Assembly (NCBI RefSeq): GCF_000001735.4
Contig: NC_003071.7
Span: 11,401,151 to 11,465,150 of the forward strand
Length of the DNA: 64,000 bases
Direction: 5' to 3'
Source of the DNA: Arabidopsis thaliana
Lineage: Eukaryota > Streptophyta > Magnoliopsida > Brassicales > Brassicaceae
In this document: positions 34,929 to 49,739 of the stretch, piece after piece
Position numbering within the stretch: position 1 is the stretch's first letter
How the letters are laid out: each line of letters begins with the position of its first letter
Notes under the pieces: model-generated
The model's database searches: none
Told to the model about the DNA's origin: nothing
The model's input: only the letters and a program-made list of their open reading frames with translations
Made by a program: the position numbers and the translations under genes

Positions 34929-36657
34929 CTTTGACTACAGTATACAGTCAGAATCAGATATTTCAGATCCCAAGCTTCGAAGTGTGTTCCAACAAATCAA
35001 ATTCGAAAATAACAACACATCAGCTAAGGGAATCGACGAAGAAAGGTATTGATTGACAAATACCTCCTCTTTGTTACTTTGTTAGAGAATTGCGCTTGTT
35101 GATGACTACAGCTGCGGCGGTTCCGTCGGAACTGTGAAAAGTAATTAGATTTTTAGAGCAGACCAAACCCATGTTTTTTCGGTTATCTGATATTAACCGG
35201 TTTGAGAGAAAAATACACTAAAATACAGCAAAAAACTATATAAATTAATGTTCGATTAATTAATAAATTTTATAAATTAATAAAAAATTTCGGTCCGATC
35301 CATGTAAAAATTGACACAAATTGATAAAATAATAAGATAATATTTTTTTTGAAAATTCTATGTAAAATCTCATTAATATCATAAATTAATAATTGTATAA
35401 ACTTATCAATATATATATACATATATCATTTATATATAATATGAATATAAAATATTATTCTATATATCATATATGTACACACCAAATTATTCTATAGTAA
35501 TTTAGGTATGTAAAATATTATATTTAAAATAATTTAGTGAAATATAACTCTAATATTTTTTATTTTTTAAAAATTTGTATTAATTTTTGGTTGAATTTAT
35601 TTTTAACGTTTTTACCATATCGAAAAAGGTGTGTTATTTTCTAAACTTAATAATTATTTTTTTACTTATATTTGGTTTTAAAAAGCTGATATTCGATTAT
35701 AAAGAGAAAAACTATTTTGAAATATAATTTTTGTAAAAGTTATCAAATTAATAAAATCTTTCTATAAATTAATAATTAATTTATTAATAATTTAATGTCT
35801 CTATACGTTAATAGAATTTTGAAATATATTAATTTTTGTAAAGATTTTACTGTAATTAATTCCTATCCTTTTCTTTTCTGACTTCAATAAACTTAAATCA
35901 CGAACAATAAGAGTCAATCTTTTTGCGTTTCGTTATTTTATGATCATCATATGTTCGATAATAAACTTAAACTCATCTGCTTGGATATATAACGAAATGA
36001 AGTGTTACAAAGTGGTTGCTTTATTTTTGTCTTGAAATTTTGGATATGTTGTTCGTGGATTATTCTAGCTTCATGGTTTACTTAGTTTTTTAGTTCTTGG
36101 AGTCCTATCTTAATATCTTTGTTTTACCGACTTGTTGCTCTAGAAGAAAAAAAATATCTTTTCTCGTTGGTTTTTGATTGCTAAAGTTTATTGAACTCGC
36201 CGACTTTATGTAATAGTAATCGTATTATTATTTTTTTTATTTTTATTTTATTTTTTTCTTACGGACAATCGTATTATATTTAATAAACCTAGTAGATGAT
36301 TATAGTTATTATTTTCAATATCCAAATTGAATCTAATAGCGAGTGGTTAACAATTCACAAAGTCAAAGTCATCTCACTCCTCAAAATTCAAAAAGTCGTC
36401 TTGGCCTTTCGGTTCGTCATTCCAATTGCACTATCAATATTATTAATTGCCAATTGAATTTGTTTTGTTTATTGAGATTCTTTGTTAGCAAATATAAAAA
36501 TATGAAAATATAAATTTCAGCAAGCGATTTGGTAAAGAAAGCTCGTTCGTATATAAGCTTCAATTGTGTCGTCCGTTAACTTGTCCATTTCTTCTTCTTT
36601 CTTGTTCTACACTAGAAAACGTAAAAGAAACTCGTTCTTTCTTTTCTCCTCTTCGAT
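34929..36657. other. AT-rich intergenic region, probable degenerate DNA-element remnant
   Basis: Contains the methyltransferase promoter side (34929-35170) and the PP2-A3 promoter (about 36300-36657). Between them, 35215-35870 is extremely AT-rich; its left end (TAAATTAATGTTCGATTAAT) and right end (a TTAATAATTTAATGTCTCTA-type block) are loosely inverted, suggesting an old non-autonomous element. No gene seen. Confidence 0.35.
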
Positions 36658-39600
36658 ATGTCAGAGCCAATCAAAAACATAGTTCTGGTAGGCCGTACTG
36701 GTAATGGAAAAAGCAGCACAGGGAACACCCTTCTTGGTACAAAGCAGTTCAAATCTAAAAACCAGGCAAAAGGCGTTACCATGATATGTGAAATGTACAG
36801 AGCTGCAATACAAGATGGTCCAATAATCAATGTCATTGACACTCCTGGTATGTGCTCCATCAAAACTTCAACTCAAGCTTAATATCCTAAACTATCACCT
36901 AATGAATAAGCATGTTTGTCATATACCTTCTTTTTTTTTTTGCTATGAATGTTAATATCATTGGAAATGAAAAAAGTATTACAAGGGCAATATCTAGAGT
37001 AGAGTAATCTTGGCAAAAAAAAAAAAGATAAAAACAAAATTACAATATTTTGGGTTAGAAAGTGGTTATCAAATCCAAAAGCGCATTAGATCTCTCCAAG
37101 CACATAAAACTTCGGCACATAAAAGTATTATGTGTTTTGTTAATAAAAATTATGTGTTTTTATTACACAATTGATTATAATATAATAATAATATGAATTT
37201 CTCTACCAATCAGAAAATTAATACAAATCATTTTTTCTTTTACAAATATATATATATATGTTCACTGCGGTCAAATTCATATTTATATGCATTGAGAAAC
37301 CAATTCCGGTGCCGATATGTTGCCAAGTGATTAAAGAAAGCAATCATTAATAGTTTGTGAAGTGTTTGTTTTGGCCAAGTGATTTAACACCACTTGAAAG
37401 TTGAATATGAACGAAAGCTACTATGTTGCATGTGGATACCCACCTCTATATATTACATGCGCTCAACTCGGATAATCATATATTTTTAGTCTCTACTCAA
37501 TTCATTATGAACTAATTATAAACTTCATAATTTTACCTAAACTATTAAACTCATACCAATTAGAAAAATTTAACTAGCTCATCAACTGCAATGAAAATCT
37601 TTAAATCGTGTTCATTGTTGACAACAATGCTATAAAATCGAAACTCTAGTTCAATAAGAGGTTTGAATATGGGTTGAAAAATATTATCGGGTCAATCTAT
37701 GAAACTTGAGTTAGTGTAATCGTTGAACAGTGAACGCGATTTACGGATTTTAAATCAAGTTCGTTTTCTCCGAGACTTTCCAAAACAAAATAAAAAAAAT
37801 ATCCCTTTTATAGAAGAAATCTAGATAACATCCTATTATTCTATGTACGAGATGAATTTTCTATTTTTTTAAAAAACAGTTTTAATAGTGGTTAAAAAGT
37901 ATTTTAGACGAATACAAAAACACAAATATATATGTGTTATGTCATTAACTGTAGTATATAGTAAGACATAAAAGTTGATAACATAGTATCAATACATATA
38001 TATATATATATATATGTATTCCAAAGTATCATATATATTTGAAACGTGGAATAGATATATTTTTGAAATTAAATTAAAAAGCATTCAAAACAAAATTAAA
38101 TGAAAAGGCTCATAAAAATAAATGAAATTAATAAAAATAAAAAGGAAGTGAAATCAATGAATTAGATGAGAAAATAAATTTGGAAAGAGCTTTATAAAGA
38201 TAATTGTAGACTGTATTATGCTTAATTTATTTTTAATCTTTAAATACTTTAGGCAAATGATAAAACTTCCGAAGATTTTCCAATAGTATATGATCTAAAT
38301 ATGATCCTATTGAAGGTTGTGTTTATCTGCAAGAATTCAGATGACAGTGAAGGAAGAGTCTTTGTAGAATTTTGAGCCAACAATTATAGACATTTGTAGG
38401 AATTTTGTATGATATCCTTTAAAATAATAACAACATAGTTGTAAGTCTGCAGGTTATAGAGTCTTTGACAATAATTCACCAAAGTTTGACTTTACTATGG
38501 TGTTGATATAGGTTTGTGCGACTCGTTCGTGCCCGGAGACGACATAAGTAACGAAATAATCAATTGCTTAACAATGGCGGAAGAAGGTATACATGCTGTG
38601 TTGCTTGTTCTATCTGCTAGGGGTCGCATTTCAAAGGAGGAGGAGTCTACAGTTAATACCTTGCAGTGCATATTCGGCAGCCAAATTCTTGACTATTGCA
38701 TTGTTGTGTTCACTGGCGGTGACGATTTGGAAGAAGACGATCAGACATTAGACGATTATTTCAGAGCTGGTTGCCCTGAATTCTTGACGGTATATTCCCT
38801 TTCATTAAAATCTTTACATTTTTTTTAGTGCAATAATACATCTCTCTTTTCCTCTTCCAACTATCTTTGTATTAAGTTGGAATATTTATGAACTTTCAGA
38901 AAGTTCTCAGACTCTGTGGTGGACGGAAGGTGCTATTTGATAACAAAAGTAAAGATGAAAAGAAGAAGGTTGAGCAAGTTAAGCAGCTTCTAGCCCGTGT
39001 GGAAAATGTAGGAGAGCAAACTGGTGGAATACCGTATACTTATCAGTTGCACCGTAAGATAAAGGTATAACAGACGTATAAAACTTTAGTGTTTTATTTC
39101 ATTCAAGTTTTTTGCCAATAAAATGAATTATGCCATCATTGCCATGTTAATTGAAATCTGGACAGGGACACAAAGATAACACACTAAAACAAAGGTCTAA
39201 ATTTAAACATAACGGTTACTGTTTTCTATCACCTAATTTACACTCCAATCTCTATAACTAGTAATTACTGTTTTCTAAGAAGACGTTTTAAGCGGCCGTC
39301 TGTGCCACACTTACATAAAGCGATTATCATGTAATCAACGATTTTATATTAATATCCGTATTTGTACAAAGAAAAAAATAACATTCGTACGTATAACTTT
39401 CAAATTTTCACTTTCGGTTAAATTTATAAAATCTACCCATCCTTTAACATGGACCATGTCAACCACATCAAATAAAAGCAATCTAGTCTAGCATATGCTG
39501 TCACAAATAAACTATCTTAACAGAAATTGCTATAGTACATACATATGTAGTTATTGAAAATCTTGATTTTTCCAGGAAGAAAATGATGAAAGGCTAAGGG

Positions 39601-41049
39601 AAGAAGAAAGGGTGATTGAATCTAAAAACCGTGCTGAAGCAGAACTAGCAGAGATGCAACAGAATTTACTAATGGAAAAGGAGAAGTTACAAATGGAGGA
39701 GGCGAAAAACAAACAGTTGATTGCACAAGCGGTAAATTCATATTCTTTAACAAACAATCTAATGTATTACGATATCACGAACAAACTATCCTTTTTAAGT
39801 TGCTATAGTACATAGATTTTTATTATTGAAATACTCATTTCCCCAGGAAGCAAATGAAAAGCTTATGGAACAAGAAAGGGCCAAAAACCGTGCTGAAACC
39901 GAACTAGCTGCAGTAATGGTGGAGAAGTTACAAATGGAAGAGGAGAAAAACAAGCAGTTGATTGCACAGGCGGTAAATTCATATTCTTTAACCTTGTATA
40001 CTTGTACTTAATTGCATTCAAATAGAAATTGATCTCTTGTACGTTTTGCCTTTAGACAATGATTTTAAATGTTAGAAATCCTTCGTTTGCTAGGAAGAGG
40101 AGAAAAGGCTCAAGGAACATCAAACGAATGAGCTTAAGAAGGTTGTGGTCATCAGATTCGATCAAATATGCCTCCTACTTTGTGTTTGATTTTTTTTGGT
40201 CATATATATATATATATGTATCATGTTTCGTGGACTGAGGTCGGTTATTTATGGACAGAATCGCATGATCTGCGCAAGGGATCTTAACATCGAATGGTCT
40301 CATAGCGAAGAGCATTGGAAATGGGTAAATCTGGATCACAACATATCAAGGTAAGGATTTATATATATTTCCTACAAACAGTTATAATGGGACAAGTGGT
40401 GGGACCGTGTTATTGTCTGATCTTGTTTAACCGATCCAAACCAAACCGTACCGAAAAATCTGAATCAAACGAACACATGATATGCTTTCATCATCCCTTT
40501 AGGCAGAAAGAAATGCTTCAATTTACAAATACATGATCAAATATAACTTTTAAAAACAAATAACTTCATAGAAAAGAGTTAAGTTGGCTTATGGCCGAAT
40601 CATGTATGTCTCAAAAAGCCATGTAGTTAACCCTCACTTAAATAAGACTTGTTGATTTTACCAGCAATACATTCGTCGAAGTTGCTGAGCTTCTAGGAGT
40701 TTATTGGTTTGACGTAAGTGGAAGTTTGGACACGACGGAAATGGCACCATGGACACATTACGAGGTTCTGTTCGTTGTTAATTTAAAAGACTCAGCTTTT
40801 AAATGGAATGCAGCGGTGAAAATGAACCTGTTTTACATCAACAGTAGGCCAGGAGGTCCAGGAACGCAAGAGCGAGCTGTTGACATGAGGCAGCATATTG
40901 GGAAAGGATGGGTAACTATACACGCCGGTGAATTCATTACGACACCGGAGAATGTCGGACTGATTGGGTTCCGCATGTCTGAGGTCGACTCCGGCGATAA
41001 CAGGGGAGGGCTCATTGTCAAAGGTGTTTTAATTCGTCCTATAAACTAA
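36658..41049 (+). CDS. PP2-A3: PP2-A3: AIG1/GIMAP-type GTPase fused to phloem protein 2 lectin domain, 8 exons, about 479 aa
   Basis: Two-domain protein probably linking GTP-dependent membrane or defence signalling to glycan binding; its exact role is not established. Exons are 36658-36847, 38512-38789, 38900-39064, 39576-39731, 39847-39972, 40094-40141, 40259-40350 and 40665-41049, in phase. Residues 1-211 are the AIG1 GTPase: P-loop GRTGNGKSS at 12-20, G3 motif DTPG at 61-64. Residues 212-321 are a charged Glu/Lys coiled coil made largely of two similar exons (4 and 5), each ending KNKQLIAQA. Residues about 322-479 form the PP2 (Nictaba-like) domain, with EWSHSEEHWKW, VAELLGVYWFDVSG and the C-terminal VKGVLIRPIN. 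Intron 1 is 1,664 bases, far longer than the others. Direct duplications of neighbouring methyltransferase DNA flank the gene. Confidence 0.92.
39502..39996 (+). repeat. Tandem duplication of a coiled-coil exon and flanking intron in PP2-A3
   Basis: Exon 4 (39576-39731) and exon 5 (39847-39972) encode similar segments (NRAEAELA versus NRAETELA; EKLQMEE then KNKQLIAQA in both). Both are followed by the same intron start, GTAAATTCATATTCTTTAAC, and preceded by matching intron blocks (ACTATC and GCTATAGTACATA). The duplicated unit is therefore about 240-276 bases and includes intron, so it arose by DNA duplication rather than protein convergence. Exon 5 has lost ten codons relative to exon 4. Confidence 0.88.
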
Positions 41050-41417
41050 TGCATGTATCAGTAATTCAGTATAGTGTATGTCTGACTTCTATCATTCTTA
41101 GCTGATGCATGCATGCTTCGTTGTTTATCAGTTGATCACTTATTCAATAATAACGTGAAACATAAATAATCGCATCTAAATTTCGTGGTAACGATTACTT
41201 AATTCTTTCATTAATTATTTTCAGTTTGCATGATTTGTTTTCCAGTATTTAAAAAGCTTAAAATTCAAGTTTTGATATGCAACATTGCAACTCAATTCGA
41301 ATAAATCGTCACTTGTGGTTTTAGGCATTGGAGTCAGTGGCGGACCCATAATTTTTTATCGGGGTCAAAATATAATTGAAAAATACAATTAAAATCTTGA
41401 AAACAATAATGTAAAAA

Positions 41418-41965
41418 CAAAAATACAATGCAAGATTGATACAAGATAAAGGTGAAATTAACTTACTTGAAGCTGATTGGAGACAGTAGAGCTCAAGAAC
41501 ATGAGAACCAAACGTAAACTTCGTCAACTGATAACTGCATCCGACAAAGACAAAACAAACATGTATAAGGAGAAAACCAAAAGCAGACACTTGATCTAAG
41601 TTTAAAAACCAAATAAAACAAACATTTGTTTGTGTAACAAAATTACTCATCGTTGATGAAGAAAGACTCCAAGCAGACTATCTCTTCTTCTTCTTCTTCA
41701 ACAATTGCTTCTCTACCTTTATCACTTTCACTGCCCATCTTTGACTACAGTATACAGTCAGAATCAGATATTTCAGATCCCAAGCTTCGAAGTGTGTTCC
41801 AACAAATCAAATTCGGAAATAACAACACATCAGCTAAGGGAATCGACGAAGAAAGGTATTGATTAACAAATACCACCTCTTTGTTACTTTGTTAGAGAGG
41901 TGCGCTTGTTGATCAACTGCGGCGGTTCCGTCAACTTCGAAAAGTAATTAGATTTTTAGAGCAGA
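41418..41965 (-). pseudogene. Truncated duplicate of the methyltransferase 5' end (promoter, exon 1, intron 1, exon 2)
   Basis: Nearly identical to 34607-35165, at a constant offset of 6,810 bases through the exons and in the same orientation. Copies of exon 1 (41647-41738) and exon 2 (41467-41534) keep the ATG and splice sites; the exon-2 donor is still GT. Exon 2 then runs into unrelated DNA, so at most a short N-terminal peptide could be made. The few substitutions and small indels, mainly at the two ends, indicate a recent event. The copy lies just downstream of PP2-A3, so the two copies bracket that gene. Confidence 0.9.
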
Positions 41966-42448
41966 CCATTTCGGTTTTCTGATTTGAACCGGTTTGAGAG
42001 AGAAAAATAAATAAAAAGAAATTTGCACCTATAAGTTATAACCAAACAAAATTACAAGTCAAATATTTTATTTTCGTCAAAAAGATTTTATTGATAGAAT
42101 GTGGGATCGATTTCTAATGACTGTTATTTTTGTTTCTAGGTTCTGATAAAAATATTTTTTAGTTAAAATCAGTATTGCTTTCTGACTTTCTCAGACATCA
42201 CAATCTCATAATACATCGTGAGAGATAGATTCAAACATCCCTAATTCCAAACTTGTACGGTATGTGTTAAATTAAAAACTTAAAACGACTGATCCCTAAT
42301 ATCAAAATGCCGACATAAAATATAAATGGAAGCGTTGAATTAGGGAAAAAAAACAGAATCAAAATTAATTGAGATCTGATTACAAAAAAAAAAAAAGAGA
42401 ATCTTTATTTGTATTTGCAGAAGAAGAAGAGAAAAAGTTTGAAAGAAA
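41966..42448. other. CEK4 upstream region
   Basis: AT-rich promoter and leader of the kinase gene, with an A-run at about 42383-42397 and a purine-rich GAAGAAGAAGAGAAAAAG stretch directly before the ATG. No other feature seen. Confidence 0.45.
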
Positions 42449-45808
<3,360 letters not shown>

Positions 45809-46005
45809 CCTTTGGTTGGCCAAAATGGTTAAATCTTTTTTTGTTTTTTTTGTTGTGTTGTTATCAATTCTTGTAAAATTTGTTTGTGTTGTTAGTTAAA
45901 CCTTGTATGATTTGTATGAATGAACTTGATTTGTGGAAGTAGTTGCACTTTATATTAACTATCACCCACAAGCAAGGTGCTAAGGCCTAAGGAGGATGAA
46001 TAAGC

Positions 46006-46153
46006 CAATTTGGAGTCTATTATAATCCTCCTTCACTTGAATAGTTGGAATTGTAATTGTTTGATTAAGGATTTACTAACTGGTAAAAAAAAAGATTTAC
46101 CAACTGGTTTAGCAAAAATACATTTAGTAGAGTTAGGAATAGACTCCAAATTG
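46006..46153. repeat. 148-bp segment with 16-bp perfect terminal inverted repeats
   Basis: CAATTTGGAGTCTATT at 46006-46021 is matched in reverse complement by AATAGACTCCAAATTG at 46138-46153. The interior is AT-rich and non-coding. The segment lies between the converging CEK4 and MOC1 genes, probably within a 3' UTR. It could be a tiny MITE or a local inverted duplication, and in RNA it would form a stem. No clear target-site duplication was found. Confidence 0.65.
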
Positions 46154-46195
46154 TAATTGTTTGATTAATGAGTTGAGAGCCAAGAAACTAAAACA

Positions 46196-47721
46196 CTATT
46201 TAACCTCCACTAACTGGTTTTCTAAGTAGTTAACTTGAGAGAGTAATTCCTTTGGCTGGATCAACAATTTCTCTGTTTTAAGGGCTTCACCATACGCCGC
46301 AATGAGCAGTGCTTCAGCTCGACCATGATCCTTTTTCCTCTTAAGTTGCGAACTAAGCGATGGAAACAACTCCGCTGCAACTCGTCTGCTATCGTCCTGT
46401 AACGGAAAATATAAACATTGTCAGCATTTGAGAGACTTGTATTTAACTCACAAAAGTTTGACAGTAAAAAGATCAATTAATCACCTTTGTGCAACTTCCA
46501 CTAGCAAGTTGAAAATGCCTCTTCCATAAAGATGCGGAAACCGGAATAACACAAAAGCCTGAAGCAACAAGTGTTCCTATCCATAATCCATATCCAAATC
46601 CTCCACTATACCAACCCTAACACACAAACACAAACACAAAAATTTCAGTTTTAACGAATAAAACACACCATAGCTGAAGAAAAACGAATGTGTGCTGTAG
46701 CATAAACCTGTTTTCCATCTTTGGGAAACGGATTCGATTGTTCTATATACACTCTGCTTCCTACATTGTTGAATACACAAGACCTAAGTTATTTCTAAAA
46801 ATCTAACCTAAAGAACACAACAACAAAGAGAGATCTTTCTTACCTGAGGGAACATCTAAGCTCTGAATCAATTGTACAATTGACTTTGCATCCAAACGTT
46901 TTCTTACTCTTTTCCCAACTAAAACTGGAATGTGAGGTGTATCATAAACCTACTCCAGATTGAACCAAGCCACACAAAAAAAAAAAAAAAAAAAACAATC
47001 AATTTTGGTAATAACTTTGATTTTGTTCAAAAATGATTCACATGAGTTCTTGCATATCATAAACCTACTTCAAATTGAACCAAACAAAGCAACATGAACG
47101 ATTCACAGAATCCTTCACATTCTCGATTCTTCTCACAAATTACATACGAACCTTGTAAAGATAGATAATTTCTGTAACCCAAAATTCTAAGAATTACATC
47201 AACAAATCAATTGACAAAACCCTAAAACCCTAACTGACCTGAGCATAAGAACCAAATGTTCAAAACACAACCAACTCTGGTAATAAGTCTGGTTCTACAC
47301 AAAATGATTCACATAACCTTGTAAGGATAGATACTTTTGACAAAAACCCTAAAACCCCATACTTTCACCATTCTACTGAGTAGTGACTGACCTGAGCAAA
47401 AGAAGAAGAACCCAAGTGGTCAAATTTCAAAAGAGCCAACGCACCAGACAAATCAGGGTCAATCCCAATGATACAGCTTGACTCAGCATTCTCCGGAGTC
47501 GTATCTTCGTCTTGTGAGGTGAGAGAGAGAGAATCCAACCATTTCTCCTTCATTAACGCCGCGTCTATGGCTTTCGTCGTAGGAAGAGCACTAAACGGGA
47601 AACTCCGCCGACGAGTGAACGGAGCTGTGAAAGACGGCGAGTGAGAGAGAAAAGGCCTGACCTTTGAGAAAAGACTATGCATCTGTGGCAGCGACGCTTG
47701 GCCGTACACTGTCGTTGCCAT
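46196..47721 (-). CDS. MOC1: Chloroplast Holliday-junction resolvase MOC1, 5 exons, 273 aa
   Basis: RuvC-like endonuclease that cuts four-way junctions so that chloroplast nucleoids can segregate (known from MOC1 of algae and Arabidopsis). Exons (minus) are 47392-47721, 46844-46949, 46708-46760, 46485-46616 and 46196-46396, in phase. The first about 45 residues are Ser/Arg-rich with few acidic residues, like a chloroplast transit peptide. The RNase H-fold acidic residues are in place: IGIDPDLSG (Asp88), RVYIEQ (Glu152) and [16 protein letters not shown] (Asp230, Glu235). The start is the first true ATG at 47721; the frame extends upstream only through a GTG. Site II motifs lie upstream at 47851-47863. 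Confidence 0.94.
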
Positions 47722-48218
47722 TACAAGAAGAAGCACTGAGCAAAACTAACTCTCAGTTTCATTTTTGTGTTTTGTCTATTTTTTTATTAATGTTTTATTT
47801 ATCTAATATTTTTTTTAAACGGGCTTTAACATTAATAAGGCATCCCAAATTGGGCTTTGGCCCGTCAACATACATCCAATAACATCAGGTACCCAAAAAA
47901 AAAAAAAATACACATTGACATACAAGAGCGTGTTTTACATTTTATAGAAAATGTATTTAACAATATTAAGACCTAAATAATTCTCAGAATGGACTATCAA
48001 AAAACAAAATCTACTTTGATGACATATATATTTAAATCAATTGTATTGAATATATCTATACAACACCACCCCCATATTTCTTCTCAAATCAAACAACCTC
48101 ATTTTCAAGTGACACAAAAGTTTCATGCATATTTTTACTATTTTATCAATAAATAATGAAAGATCAATTGTACATTGGTACAAGAGCAAACACTTCTAAG
48201 ATTAACATCCTACTCATC
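47722..48218. promoter_or_regulatory. MOC1 promoter with site II motifs
   Basis: TGGGCTTTGGCCCG at about 47851-47864 contains two facing site II-type cores (TGGGCT, GGCCC), and another GGGCTT is at 47821. Such motifs are common before genes for organelle-targeted proteins. The rest up to the F-box gene stop is AT-rich and shows no gene. Confidence 0.45.
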
Positions 48219-49739
48219 CTACTCCAAGATGGAGGATGGCCAAAGACGCTTCCACATTTCAATATCTTCTTTACAATTTATTTTTCGAATTCCTCCATAG
48301 AACCCGTCTTCCTCGTTACCTTTCTCTCTATGATCTCTCCTGTTAATCATCGTTTTTCTCCACCTTGATCCGACTGTGTACTGGTTAAATTCCAACACCA
48401 TCATCTCTATTTTCACCATACATCAACACTTACCATTTAGTACAACATGTGAATGCATAGATACTTTTGACACAACATTAATAGAGAAAGGCTAATGCCA
48501 TATGATTAGGGGGTTTATGTTGAATGTGACAGCCAAAACAGAAATATAAAGTTGAGGACTCACCGCTATTATGGCATTGACAATGGTTTAGATTGCCATC
48601 ACAAGATTCCATGTGTCCAACAACACTATACCACCATCCTACACAAGCTTGTTTTAGAATCATATATATTATGTCCAAACCACAAGCATTATAGATTATA
48701 CTTACCATAAGGAAACTCTTTGTTCCTTCTCCACTGGATCTCTATGTGGTCTCCGGGTTTTAACTCATTTAGAGAATCTGACACATAGAGATTATGGGGT
48801 GATGCATCAACGGGAGCTGCTCTTATCCTCTCCCATGTCACGTCTTTTTCAACCGCAATTGCTCTTTTACCATGTGGTGGATACCTAAAATCCTCAATAC
48901 AGTATAGTTTATAGCATTCTATGAAGAATAAGCAAAATATTGTGTTGAATATGGACATGAAATATTTTATACCTAGCTTGAAAAGTATTAGTGTCAGTGT
49001 CATAGCTGAGCTCAGCATCATAGCATGACAACATGAACCCTACATGTCCATTCTGCTCTTACACCAAAAAAGCCCTCACTACTTTAGTCAAACCCATAAA
49101 GAATAAAATGGAGTAGCTATATATGTTTATGAAATCTATGATTACCTCACGGTTGTAAACTTGAGCTGGAAACCAAAAGCGACCTGTTTCGAGGGATAGG
49201 TAGAAGTTCATGGTAGAGTCAAGAGGGATTGAAGATGGATATCTCCTCCTATGATCATCATCTCGAAAAATGGATGAAAGCGATCGCATAAGAGATATGA
49301 TTTTGGCCAAACCAAGATGACTAGTTTTGTGATGAGGAGAATCGAGATGATATGGAGAAGATAGATAGCATTGCCATTCTTTGTGAGCAGAAGGTCCAAG
49401 GATTTTTCCCCATTTAGTCTTCAAGTGTTTCTCCCATAAATGATCACTTACACATCTCTCTCTTAACGAGCTACAGACCCTAGCCATGGTACATAGTTCA
49501 GAGGGTGGAAGAAGTTCAAGAATGCAGTCGAGTGGAAGGTCAGGGAGGTCAAGAATTGACATTTTTCCGAGCACCGGAGAGGCTAGATCGGGTGTGATCT
49601 GGTGTAGACTGTTTGTAAACAAATACTTGGAGAAGTAGAAGGAGAGCAAATTTTTGGTTTTAGATGCCCATTGAGGAAAGGATAAAGATTTGGAAAAGAA
49701 GAAGAAAGAGAGACAAGTGATGAGCAAGTATAGAAGCAT
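48219..49739 (-). CDS. F-box protein, 5 exons, 371 aa
   Basis: Probable substrate receptor of an SCF ubiquitin ligase, binding SKP1 through its F-box; substrate unknown (remembered as AT2G26850). Exons (minus) are 49146-49739, 48973-49052, 48706-48884, 48564-48638 and 48219-48406. The F-box runs from about residue 61 ([19 protein letters not shown]) to about 105 ([13 protein letters not shown]). The C-terminal half has [29 protein letters not shown] and a final [13 protein letters not shown], a conserved tail in a small plant F-box subfamily. The first 59 residues are unusual: a strongly hydrophobic start ([11 protein letters not shown]) that looks like a signal anchor. If translation began at the internal ATG 49562, this part would be absent. 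Confidence 0.9.

Noticed and set aside
34843..35052. Plus-strand serine-rich frame present in both methyltransferase copies (also 41653-41862)
   Set aside because: The serine run is the antisense of the glutamate run in exon 1, and the two copies agree only because the DNA is recently duplicated.
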